From the NCBI GenBank assembly GCA_024401095.1, contig JAKSLR010000013.1:1-64000 (forward strand): DNA of 64,000 bases. Reading direction: 5' to 3'. Position 1 is the first letter of the stretch. Each line of letters begins with the position of its first letter. Of the stretch, positions 6,664-14,493 are shown piece by piece. The DNA is from Bacteroidaceae bacterium. GTDB lineage: Bacteria > Bacteroidota > Bacteroidia > Bacteroidales > Bacteroidaceae. The notes beneath the pieces are model-generated. The model ran no database searches. It had not been told where the DNA came from and was given only the letters and a program-made list of their open reading frames with translations. The position numbers and the translations under genes were made by a program.

Positions 6664-9267
6664 TTATATTGTACCTTCGTCTTTTAATTTTCTTAGTCGA
6701 TATTTTATGGATGTTGTGCTTCTCCCCATTTTTTCAGCTATATATGAAATGCTTTTACCTTCTTTGTAAAGTATAGCAAGAAAATTATCTGCTTTTCTTG
6801 TCCAAATCTTATCTTTGTTTCTTGGTCCATTGTTTCTTGAAATAAGGACATCTTCTTTATACTTATCCAGATTAAGCATTTCATTTACAAATGCAGAAGG
6901 GTGGTACTCATCATAAAGAACCATGGTTTTTATTTTTGCTCTAGTAATTGCTACATAGAATAATCTTCTTTCCTCACCATAAAGGAATTGATCTGCTTCT
7001 CTTAAAGTATATTTAATAACAGGATCATCTTCTATGGTAGACGGAAAGCCAAAAGTTCCACTGTTACAATTCAAAAGAATAACATAATCTGCTTCAAGAC
7101 CTTTTGATTTATGTGCGGTAAGGAATTCTACTTCACGATCATTTATAACGTAATACACATTTCCCCCACGTTTAATGCAAGGATAAATACCATTTAGCAG
7201 CATGTCATCAAATGAATATCTTCCTATAAGGAACACTGATTTGTCTGCCGGAATAAATCCTACCAAGCTCTTTACAGCATTTGCAAAAGTATATTTTCTG
7301 TAGGAGTAGAACTGGATAGTTGTGTTAAGCTGTGTATTGAAGGGATGTATGTTTTTCTTGATTTGGATAGGGTTTTGCATGATGAATCTAGAAGACAAAC
7401 TTACCATTGGTTCACCAAACCTGTATGTAGATTCTATTCTGTTCGTTTCTGTTTTTCCAAAGTATTTCTCAAAATTACAGAAAAGTGAAAGGTCACTACC
7501 AGAAAATCTATAGATTGATTGCCAATCATCACCCACACAGAACAGTTTTGCTTTATGCTTACCATTTCTTAGAGCGGACAAGAATTTATACCTATCCATA
7601 GATATATCTTGGAACTCATCTACTATGATATAATCATAATCACGTTTTTTCTCTTCACATATTGCAGTAGCATTGATTATAAGGTCTGTAAAATCCATTT
7701 CTCCTGCTTTAGCCATCATATTACGGTAGCCTTCATATATAGGAGTTATAAGGTTCTTAATTATAAATTCACTTCTGCTATCATGAGCATTATTTGCGCT
7801 TTTAATGATGTCATTTATTGAACAGCAATTTGATTTTACCAAGGAAATGAATGTGACAATTAATTTTAGAAATACTTTATCCTTACCACTTTCTCGAGGT
7901 AAAATCTGTTCCATCAGCTCAGAATCAGTCAGCTCTGTATATGGAACACCTGCTTTTTTCAATATTTTTTTAAGGTGACTTTTAAGGTCATAGAATTTTA
8001 AATCTGCACTTTTTGTTTCAAGTAACAAGGTATTCTTTTCCTTATGTAGTTCCCGCTTCCAGGTTATACCGTCATTATATTTCTTATTAGCCTCTTCCAG
8101 AGTGATACCTTTCTTTTCAGCAAACCATGTAGGAACCTGATCATGTTCATCTACACCAAAATGCTCCAGATATGCTCTTTTCTCTTTACCATCTTTATTA
8201 TAATATATAGAGAAATCAGGTCTGTATTGAGAATGATTTTCATCGGCTACTTTATGCTCATAAGGTTCTTCGTATCGGAATCTTAATCCTAAGGATGATA
8301 GGGCATAGCAAAGTTTTTTTTCCTCTTGGCTTCTAACATAGATAGATTTGTTATCCATATCTGGTAGTAATGCCCGAAATTTATTCTCTTTTTCTTCCGA
8401 AAGCTGCTCTCTTTTTTGCTCATCGGCAAGATCATCTTCTGTCTGGAACTCTTCAAAATCAATGAAGTATTCCACTATACTTTTTATGAATTTTGGATTT
8501 TCCTGTTGTTTCAAGAAAACATCAAGAAATAGTTTAGATGTATTCTCACAAATGCTTGGTTTTATCTTGGTTTCGTAACTGATGATATCTAAAGCAAGTT
8601 TGTGAAAAGTATAACCTCTAAGACCGGGAATCTGCAACCTGTTTGTTAGTTCTGCAGCAGCTTTATTAGTATAGCTTATGAGCAGGATTTTATTTGGGTC
8701 AACACCTTTTACTTTAATGAGGTATTGAACCTTGCCCATAATAGACGAAGTCTTTCCACTTCCAGCACTGCTAATTACAAGACAGTTATCTTCTTCGGAA
8801 ACTATTGCTCTTCTTTGTTGTTTATCAAGTGGGTATTTTAAAATGCTATCAAAGAATGTTTCTTGTTTAGTTAAAATATCGTTAAGGTATTTAGTATTAT
8901 GCTCTTCTATGTATTTGTTAAGGTTTTCATAGCCCCAGATAAAGCCTTGGAGTACGCCTTCATCTTTTACCAGAAGAGATTTTTCTTTTGCTAATATGCT
9001 ATTTGCTTTTTTGTAGATTGGGGAATATTTTACGCTCAATTTTTCTGTTTCATCAAACGTAATATAGGACTCATCATAAATTTCGTTTAAGATTTTCTTA
9101 AAATTAAAATCACTGGTATTTATTTTTTGTTTAGATGAAGATTCTTTAAAAGTCATCTTAATAATTATATCCGATGACTCCTTAGCTTTTTTTATTACGT
9201 ATTTTCTATACCATAAAAGTATGGCAAGTAAGGAAACAACTATGAGTATTATAAATATTACACTCAT
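6664..9267 (-). CDS. membrane-anchored UvrD/HelD-type SF1A helicase with nuclease-like insert and C-terminal HTH
   Basis: An 867-residue protein. Residues 3-20 are a transmembrane helix followed by RKYVIKKAK, so the body should be cytoplasmic. Walker A is SSAGSGKTS (166-174), Walker B IIVDEFQD (547-554), motif V LTAHKSKGLE (716-725) and motif VI RRLFYVAITRAK (767-778). Between the helicase halves, residues 310-420 look like a PD-(D/E)xK or Vsr-like insert: Glu315-316, YRPDF (348-352), YLEHFG (366-371) and ETKS (417-420). Such inserts occur in helicase-IV-like proteins. Residues 831-867 form an HTH (SYIAEKMGRSTTSIKYRLRK). Probable DNA repair or defence helicase; the membrane anchor is unusual for this family. 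Confidence 0.8.
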   Translation of the reverse strand: MSVIFIILIVVSLLAILLWYRKYVIKKAKESSDIIIKMTFKESSSKQKINTSDFNFKKILNEIYDESYITFDETEKLSVKYSPIYKKANSILAKEKSLLVKDEGVLQGFIWGYENLNKYIEEHNTKYLNDILTKQETFFDSILKYPLDKQQRRAIVSEEDNCLVISSAGSGKTSSIMGKVQYLIKVKGVDPNKILLISYTNKAAAELTNRLQIPGLRGYTFHKLALDIISYETKIKPSICENTSKLFLDVFLKQQENPKFIKSIVEYFIDFEEFQTEDDLADEQKREQLSEEKENKFRALLPDMDNKSIYVRSQEEKKLCYALSSLGLRFRYEEPYEHKVADENHSQYRPDFSIYYNKDGKEKRAYLEHFGVDEHDQVPTWFAEKKGITLEEANKKYNDGITWKRELHKEKNTLLLETKSADLKFYDLKSHLKKILKKAGVPYTELTDSELMEQILPRESGKDKVFLKLIVTFISLVKSNCCSINDIIKSANNAHDSRSEFIIKNLITPIYEGYRNMMAKAGEMDFTDLIINATAICEEKKRDYDYIIVDEFQDISMDRYKFLSALRNGKHKAKLFCVGDDWQSIYRFSGSDLSLFCNFEKYFGKTETNRIESTYRFGEPMVSLSSRFIMQNPIQIKKNIHPFNTQLNTTIQFYSYRKYTFANAVKSLVGFIPADKSVFLIGRYSFDDMLLNGIYPCIKRGGNVYYVINDREVEFLTAHKSKGLEADYVILLNCNSGTFGFPSTIEDDPVIKYTLREADQFLYGEERRLFYVAITRAKIKTMVLYDEYHPSAFVNEMLNLDKYKEDVLISRNNGPRNKDKIWTRKADNFLAILYKEGKSISYIAEKMGRSTTSIKYRLRKLKDEGTI

Positions 9268-9276
9268 TCAGATATA

Positions 9277-9663
9277 CTATTTTATATTTTTAATCTTTTC
9301 AATAATCCCTCTGTCAGCCGGTAACCAATCTATTGCATCCAGATTCTCTTTCTCCACCCATTTGGCAGCTTCGTGCTCCAATAGTACCAGATTACCTTTT
9401 ACCACTTGACAGAAGTAGCAATGCATTGTCAGGTGAAAAGTAGGGTAGTTATGTTCCACGGTTTCTATGAAATCACCCACAGAGATTTCTGTATCCAGTT
9501 CCTCTTTTATCTCACGCACCAAAGCTTGTTCTGGCGTTTCTCCAGCTTCCATCTTTCCCCCAGGGAATTCCCACATATCCTTAAAATCTCCATACCCACG
9601 TTGGGTACAGAATACCTTGTTTCCAGACGTTATAACTGCTGCTACTACTTCTATGTTTTTCAT
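9277..9663 (-). CDS. mutT: MutT-type Nudix hydrolase
   Basis: A 128-residue Nudix hydrolase of the MutT/8-oxo-dGTP diphosphatase type. The Nudix box runs from GGKMEAGETPEQA into LVREIKEELDT; the catalytic REIKEE core is intact, while the usual Gly near its end is Asp. Start VAAVITSGNKVFCTQRGYG and end IDWLPADRG match the family over its full length. It probably removes oxidised nucleotides. A TATCTTTG -7 box is at 9691-9698 on the minus strand. It is divergent from the restriction cassette, and a remnant of a second, related Nudix gene lies on the far side of that cassette at 12802-12879. Confidence 0.88.
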   Translation of the reverse strand: MKNIEVVAAVITSGNKVFCTQRGYGDFKDMWEFPGGKMEAGETPEQALVREIKEELDTEISVGDFIETVEHNYPTFHLTMHCYFCQVVKGNLVLLEHEAAKWVEKENLDAIDWLPADRGIIEKIKNIK

Positions 9664-9690
9664 AATTTTTAAGGATTTTTACTTTAAATG

Positions 9691-9698
9691 CAAAGATA
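9691..9698 (-). promoter_or_regulatory. mutT -7 promoter box
   Basis: CAAAGATA on the plus strand reads TATCTTTG on the minus strand, 28 bases before the mutT start. No clear upstream box. Positions 9700-9840 hold nothing else recognisable. Confidence 0.45.
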
Positions 9699-9845
9699 CA
9701 TTTTCTTTATTATCACTCCAAAAAAGTAAGTAAATTTTGTTTATCAATGTGCTAGCCATTGTGGTTTTATAGCCTGCATTATTTTCTCAAAATTAAACGT
9801 TTATTTAGTCACTATTTCAATATTTATTTTTTTGCCATTTCTTCA

Positions 9846-9883
9846 TACTCTCAAAATGTGAGCATACTCATAAACATAGAGTA
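9846..9883. promoter_or_regulatory. inverted repeats upstream of the restriction-modification regulator (operator candidate)
   Basis: Two nested symmetric elements: CTCA-N5-TGAG at 9850-9862 and TACTC-N9-GAGTA at 9865-9883, with another TACTC at 9846-9850. They end 20 bases before the -7 box at 9904, where controller proteins of restriction systems usually bind. Binding by the HTH protein encoded at 9938 is inferred. Confidence 0.45.
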
Positions 9884-9903
9884 AAAAATAAGGTTCAAAT
9901 ATT

Positions 9904-9911
9904 TATATTTG
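9904..9911 (+). promoter_or_regulatory. -7 box of the restriction-modification operon
   Basis: TATATTTG, 26 bases before the HTH gene start. The -33 position falls in the inverted repeats at 9865-9883. Confidence 0.5.
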
Positions 9912-9937
9912 CCTTCAAATCTAAATACTATACAGAA

Positions 9938-10231
9938 ATGGCAGTTCAAAAGACTGAAAAACAGCTGCTCGTTATTAACAGAGTAAAGAAACTGAGGGTC
10001 GACAATAATGTAAGCCAACAGCAGTTAGCTCTCATCTTAGGTGCAACAAACGGGCATATAGGAAACATAGAGAGCTTAAAATATGCAAACAAATATACGC
10101 TAAACCAACTCAATCAAATAGCACATCATTTTAAGATACCTATTGAATCTTTCTTCATGACGGAGATTGAGAAAGTAATTTCTTTAGAGGAATACACCAA
10201 CAGAGTGTGTGAGTATCTGGAAGGGGAGTGA
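9938..10231 (+). CDS. XRE-family HTH regulator of the restriction-modification system
   Basis: A 97-residue lambda-repressor-like protein. The HTH spans about residues 13-67: helices carry KKLRVDNNVSQQQLALILG and a recognition segment with NGHIGNIES, ending with ALNQIAHHFKIP-like residues and ESFF. The short C-terminal tail has no other domain. Size and position directly before a methyltransferase match controller (C) proteins that delay endonuclease expression. The stop overlaps the next start by four bases (GTGA). Symmetric sequences in its own promoter (9846-9883) suggest autoregulation. Confidence 0.8.
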   Translation: MAVQKTEKQLLVINRVKKLRVDNNVSQQQLALILGATNGHIGNIESLKYANKYTLNQLNQIAHHFKIPIESFFMTEIEKVISLEEYTNRVCEYLEGE

Positions 10232-11553
10232 ATAAAATTGTTAAAAAGAATGTTTTAATGAATAAAGATAAAATAACATTATTTGATTTTTGCAAAAAAA
10301 AATATGCAAAGAATTTTCAAGGTGTATATGACGAGTCATGTCTTAATGAAGATGGTACTATCATTTCACCTTTAGATCAGGCTGCAATTATTTCACATCA
10401 TCTACAATTAAAGAATACGAAAGATGATGATACCTACAAGGAAAGAGGTGAGAAATTAATTGAGCTCTGGCAAGATTTTATATATCCACAAACTAAATTG
10501 TCTGAAAGTTCTCTAAAAGATGGTTCTCACTTTTATGGTTCTTTTTTTGATGATGTATACAAAGCACCATTCCAAGGTCCAAAAGACCATAAATTTACAT
10601 TTATTGATTTATTTGCTGGCATTGGAGGTTTTAGACTTGCAATGCAAGCGCAAGGAGGCAAATGTGTTTTTTCATCTGAATGGAATGAATATGCTCAAAA
10701 AACATATTATGCCAATTATGGTGAGGTCCCATTTGGAGATATTACTAAAGAGAGTACAAAACAGCTTATTCCAAAGAATTTTGATGTGTTATGTGCAGGA
10801 TTTCCATGTCAACCTTTTTCTATTGCTGGAGTTTCTAAAAAGAAAAGTCTTGGTAGAGAAACTGGATTTAGAGATAAGACACAAGGTACCTTATTTTTTG
10901 ATGTAGCAGACATAATTAGCCGATATAGACCAAAAGCATTTTATTTGGAAAATGTGAAGAATTTATGTTCTCATGACAAGGGAAATACGTTTAAGGTTAT
11001 ATGTGAAACACTTAAGGAATTAGAGTATTCTATTCATACTGAAGTTATGGATGGAAAGGCATTTGTTCCACAACATCGTGAAAGAATTTTTATCGTTGGT
11101 TTTGATAAAAGAATTTATAATGAAAATGAAACTTTTTCATTTCCAACATTAGGTGATCCACAAAAAACTATTAAGGACATTTTGGATGCTAAGGTTGAAG
11201 AAAAATACACGTTGTCTGATAAGTTGTGGAAATATCTTCAGGATTATGCTGTTACTCAGAAAAAGAAAGGAAATGGGTTTGGTTACGGTCTCGTTGACCT
11301 GAATGGAATCTCAAGAACTTTGAGTGCTCGTTACTATAAAGATGGTGCAGAAATTTTAATTCCACAAGGGGAAGGAAGAAATCCTAGACGTTTAACTCCT
11401 AGAGAATGTTCTCGACTAATGGGTTATCCTGAGAATTTTATAATCGATAAGGTTTCTGAAATACAAGCTTATAAACAATGTGGTAATTCTGTCATTGTTC
11501 CTCTTGTGACAGCTGTAGCGGAACAATTGGTTAAATCAATGTTGAAGAAATAA
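10228..11553 (+). CDS. DNA (cytosine-5) methyltransferase of an EcoRII-like system
   Basis: A 441-residue C5 methyltransferase. SAM motif I is DLFAGIGGFR (127-136), motif IV has the catalytic Cys194 in GFPCQPFS, motif VI is ENV (241-243), motif VIII QHRERIF (282-288), and motifs IX-X are RRLTPRECSRLMGYP and CGNSVIVP. The target-recognition region lies between about 305 and 385. About 120 residues precede motif I, as in Dcm/M.EcoRII. The GTG start at 10228 overlaps the HTH stop; an ATG at 10258 is the alternative. The partner endonuclease is EcoRII-like, so the modified site is probably CCWGG or CCNGG (inference). It starts two bases before the endonuclease gene. Confidence 0.93.
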   Translation: MNKIVKKNVLMNKDKITLFDFCKKKYAKNFQGVYDESCLNEDGTIISPLDQAAIISHHLQLKNTKDDDTYKERGEKLIELWQDFIYPQTKLSESSLKDGSHFYGSFFDDVYKAPFQGPKDHKFTFIDLFAGIGGFRLAMQAQGGKCVFSSEWNEYAQKTYYANYGEVPFGDITKESTKQLIPKNFDVLCAGFPCQPFSIAGVSKKKSLGRETGFRDKTQGTLFFDVADIISRYRPKAFYLENVKNLCSHDKGNTFKVICETLKELEYSIHTEVMDGKAFVPQHRERIFIVGFDKRIYNENETFSFPTLGDPQKTIKDILDAKVEEKYTLSDKLWKYLQDYAVTQKKKGNGFGYGLVDLNGISRTLSARYYKDGAEILIPQGEGRNPRRLTPRECSRLMGYPENFIIDKVSEIQAYKQCGNSVIVPLVTAVAEQLVKSMLKK

Positions 11554-11555
11554 TT

Positions 11556-12758
11556 ATGGAACAGGAAATACTACAAGATGCAATTAAGTTGGTTGAGGAA
11601 TCAACTTATGCATATTGCCATTATATTACTCCAAATGATGTAGGTGAAACCGGAGGACATCAATGCGGATTTCACGTTCCAAAACACTGTTATGGAATGT
11701 TCTTTGATTCTCCTGGTAAAAAAGGTGAGAATAAAGATTGTAATATCGTTATCACTTGGCAAAAAGACTTTTCAACAGACAGCAGAGCAATCTATTATGG
11801 GGTAAGGACTCGTAATGAATATCGATTAACTCGATTTGGAAGAGGATTTGAGTTTTTGCAAGATAAATACGTTGGTAGTCTATTAATAATGACAAAAAAC
11901 ACTGACGGTGAATATAATGCATATGTCCTTGCAAATCAAGATAATATCGAGGATTTCATGGCAATATTTAATTTAGATGTATCAGTTAGTAATCATTTAA
12001 TTAAAGGCAATGTATATGAGGTTCCTGAAGATTATATTGCTAAGGAATTTGATATTTTTATTAAAAATCATGCTTCTTTTCCTGATACAATTGAGATGGC
12101 CAATTTTGCAAGGGAAAGTATTATTAAGGCCAATAAATATTCTGAATCGGCTATTGTTAAATATGCCGATCAAGTGATATTAAAATGGGTGGCAGCAGAA
12201 TATAGATTATTTGGTGGTTTGGAAGAAAAAATATATAAACCTATATATTCACAACCATTTCAAAACTGCCAATCTCTAATAGACTTTTCAAATTCAATTT
12301 TAAATAGAAGAAAATCACGTGCAGGTAAATCATTAGAACACCACCTTGCTTATATTTTTACTTGTGCTGGGTTAAAGTTTGAAGAGCAAGTTGTAACAGA
12401 GGGAAATAAGAAACCTGATTTTATTTTTCCTGATGGGAATAGTTATCATGACTTTTTATTTCCGGCTGATAAATTAACTATGCTTGGCTCAAAAACCACA
12501 TGTAAAGATAGGTGGAGGCAGGTGCTTAATGAAGCAAATCGAATTGATAACAAGCATCTTTTTACTCTTCAGCAAGGAGTTTCTAAAAACCAATTAGAAG
12601 AGATGAAAGCCGAACATTTAACTCTAGTTGTACCAAAAAGCAACATTTCTTTGTTTCATCCTGAATTTCATGATTGTATTATGGACTTGGGATCATTTAT
12701 AAAAATGGTTAACGAAAAACAAAGTGACTATTCAAAATTCTATAATATTCAGTTATGA
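11556..12758 (+). CDS. EcoRII-like type IIE/II restriction endonuclease
   Basis: A 400-residue endonuclease. The C-terminal half is a clear EcoRII-C catalytic domain: SRAGKSLEHH (254-263, with Glu261), KKPDFIFPDG (285-294, Asp288) and the signature SKTTCKDRWRQV (312-323, Lys313). Residues 1-150 should be the EcoRII-N effector-binding domain, which in EcoRII binds a second site and represses cleavage. Length agrees with R.EcoRII (about 400). The cognate methyltransferase lies immediately upstream. Expected recognition is CCWGG or a relaxed CCNGG. The AT content is higher than in the flanking core genes, suggesting transfer. No strong terminator follows; a weak inverted repeat spans 12771-12825. 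Confidence 0.92.
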   Translation: MEQEILQDAIKLVEESTYAYCHYITPNDVGETGGHQCGFHVPKHCYGMFFDSPGKKGENKDCNIVITWQKDFSTDSRAIYYGVRTRNEYRLTRFGRGFEFLQDKYVGSLLIMTKNTDGEYNAYVLANQDNIEDFMAIFNLDVSVSNHLIKGNVYEVPEDYIAKEFDIFIKNHASFPDTIEMANFARESIIKANKYSESAIVKYADQVILKWVAAEYRLFGGLEEKIYKPIYSQPFQNCQSLIDFSNSILNRRKSRAGKSLEHHLAYIFTCAGLKFEEQVVTEGNKKPDFIFPDGNSYHDFLFPADKLTMLGSKTTCKDRWRQVLNEANRIDNKHLFTLQQGVSKNQLEEMKAEHLTLVVPKSNISLFHPEFHDCIMDLGSFIKMVNEKQSDYSKFYNIQL

Positions 12759-12801
12759 ATACATCTCAGGAATCATTCATTTCTATATATCTAGGTAATG
12801 A

Positions 12802-12879
12802 ACTAGTAAAATAGATGAAATGATTGCCATAGATTGGTTACCTGCAGACAGGGGATTGATTGAGAAGATTAAGCAGTAA
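12802..12879 (+). pseudogene. 3' remnant of a second Nudix (mutT-like) gene
   Basis: The frame ending at TAA 12877-12879 reads AIDWLPADRGLIEKIKQ, matching the C-terminus of the intact MutT (AIDWLPADRGIIEKIKN) encoded at 9277-9663. In-frame stops just before 12802 show that the rest of the gene is gone. The nucleotides match closely but not exactly, so this is a diverged paralogue and not a recent copy. It points away from the cassette, in mirror orientation to mutT. It ends 13 bases before the next gene, its likely former operon partner. Confidence 0.8.
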
Positions 12880-12892
12880 TTTTGTCCAACTT

Positions 12893-13327
12893 ATGAACCA
12901 CAAAATATACGTTGCCAGCAGCTGGAGAAACGAATATTTCCCACAGATAGTAGAGGCTCTCAGGAAAGTAGGTCATTCTGTATATGACTTCCGTAATCCT
13001 CCTAAGGGTGGTGCATTTAAGTGGTCTATGGTTTCTCCTGACTATATGGAATGGTCACCAGAGGAATATAAAGTAAAGCTTGAACATCCACTAGCTAAAG
13101 CTCAGTTTCAGAATGATATAGAGGCTATGGAATCGTGCGATACCTGTGTGCTGGTTCTTCCTTGTGGAAGGTCTGCTCATACAGAAGCGGGATGGTTTGC
13201 AGGTAAGGGGAAAAAAGTAATTGTTTATATACCCGAAAAGCAAGAACCTGAATTAATGTATAAGCTTTTCGATGGAGTTGCTTGTTCTTTGGATGAGTTA
13301 ATAGAACAGCTAAATGAAAAGGAATAA
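12893..13327 (+). CDS. nucleoside 2-deoxyribosyltransferase-like protein
   Basis: A 144-residue protein with a Rossmann-like start (KIYVASSWRNEY) and the motif PCGRSAHTEAGWFAG, where Glu98 occupies the place of the catalytic Glu of nucleoside 2-deoxyribosyltransferases. The middle carries FRNPPKGGAFKWS and WSPEEY. The ATG at 12893 is preferred over 12860 because the family begins right at the first beta strand, and the extra residues would overlap the Nudix remnant. The family is widespread and often named only by similarity, so substrate (nucleoside, nucleotide or NAD-like) is unknown. It sits directly after a Nudix gene remnant. A small membrane-protein gene overlaps its 3' end by 14 bases. 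Confidence 0.7.
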   Translation: MNHKIYVASSWRNEYFPQIVEALRKVGHSVYDFRNPPKGGAFKWSMVSPDYMEWSPEEYKVKLEHPLAKAQFQNDIEAMESCDTCVLVLPCGRSAHTEAGWFAGKGKKVIVYIPEKQEPELMYKLFDGVACSLDELIEQLNEKE

Positions 13328-13493
13328 GTTAATCGTCAGAACTTTCTATCTTGCGTTGGCATGGGGTGTGTCACAGTTGGTTATGGATGGAGAGGACGGC
13401 AATTTGCTGGTGCGTATTGTCATCATTGTTGGTGTATTTGCTGTCCTGAAATTATTAAACTGGCTGTATCTTTACATCCGAACCAAACTATGA
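13314..13493 (+). CDS. 59-residue single-span membrane protein
   Basis: A small gene overlapping the preceding gene by 14 bases. It starts MKRNKLIVRTFYLALAWG, has a short acidic loop (MDGEDGN) and one or two hydrophobic segments: residues about 8-23 weakly, and 32-55 strongly (LLVRIVIIVGVFAVLKLL). It ends in YIRTKL. Codon usage and the translational overlap support a real gene. No family recognised. It may be membrane partner of the deoxyribosyltransferase-like protein (inference from overlap only). Confidence 0.55.
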   Translation: MKRNKLIVRTFYLALAWGVSQLVMDGEDGNLLVRIVIIVGVFAVLKLLNWLYLYIRTKL

Positions 13494-13504
13494 GATGAAG
13501 ATAG

Positions 13505-14134
13505 CGCTGTCGCGGTTCCAAGCGTAGTGGAACCGATTCTGCGATACTATCAAATTATAGCCTAACAGAACATGTTGATCGGGATAATGGCAGTGGCTAC
13601 GCACTTCGAGGAACTGTCTTTACTCCAGACAATCGTTATCTTTTAGTGAGCTGTATGGGAGGTGGAGGCGGTATAGCTGTCATTGATTTGCAGAGTGAGA
13701 AATATTTGGGCAGAATAATGGGGATGATGAGTAATGTGCGTCATTTGGTTATAGATGGCGGTTACCTATATTTAAGCATCAATTCTGCCGGCTATATTCA
13801 GCGAATCCCTCTGAAAAGAATAATTGAAGCCATTACCACAATGCATAATAAACGGGTCGTTGTGTCTGGTTGGGAGAATTGCAAAGTCGGAAAAGGTGCA
13901 CGTACCATAAAGCCATCACCTTCGGGCAAATATATCTTTGCAGCCTGTAATACAAGCAGTGCTCTGTATATCGTTGACACCAGAAAGATGCAAACCGTGG
14001 TTAATATTGCTGCAGATAGTTATCCTGTTGGTTTGGATGTTTCTAAAGACGGAGAGTACGTGTTTGTTACCTCTCAAGGGCACTCAAAGCAGGGTGGTAA
14101 TGCCGTAGATATCTATAAGGTCGTTTATAAATAG
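13505..14134 (+). pseudogene. 5'-truncated YncE-like beta-propeller gene
   Basis: A frame of 209 residues opens after a TAG at 13502-13504, with no start codon until an internal ATG at 13646. The sequence before that ATG is already repeat-like (GTVFTPDNRYLLVSC) and continues through blades with SPSGKYIFAACN and SKDGEYVFVTSQG, typical of YVTN/YncE or lactonase-like propellers. About four blades remain of a usual seven. It ends normally. So this is the C-terminal part of a larger gene whose 5' half has been lost; translation from 13646 would give 162 residues and an incomplete propeller. Confidence 0.65.
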
Positions 14135-14493
14135 CTTTATGCCCAAGTTTTCTTTTTTGCTGTACTAATGTATATGACTTTACAATTCTGTTTTCACAAT
14201 ATTTTGTGATTATATCTGTTCTTCCCTCGACAATAGGGTGTTTTTGCATTGCAATTGCCAATATATTGTGAATTGCTATGCCTTTGACGTTATGATTTTC
14301 TTTTTAGTTTTCTTTTCCGACAATAAATGATTAGATAAAACAGGTTCGTATGGAGAAAATAGGAATGATAATATAACGAAGAAGGTCGGGGCAGAGAATC
14401 AATCAGCAGACGTTAGGCCTTACAATAGATGTAAAGCTAACGATATGCTAATTGACCTCATGATATAGTTAAACCATATATCTGTCGTTTTTT
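14135..14493. other. intergenic stretch between convergent genes
   Basis: 359 bases with no convincing gene. It contains two weak hairpins: CGTTAG/CTAACG arms at 14411-14442 and GATATA/TATATC at 14462-14482, the latter followed by a T run at 14488-14496, which could end plus-strand transcription. Confidence 0.5.

Noticed and set aside
10228..11553. C5 methyltransferase as partner of the HpaII-like enzyme
   Set aside because: It is two bases from the EcoRII-like endonuclease gene, matching that system, and 41 kb from the HpaII-like gene.
12771..12825. Terminator after the restriction operon
   Set aside because: The inverted repeat (AATCATT ... AATGATT) is imperfect, has a long loop and no T run.
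12860..12892. Upstream ATG for the deoxyribosyltransferase-like gene
   Set aside because: It lies inside the Nudix remnant; the family begins at the first strand encoded from 12893.
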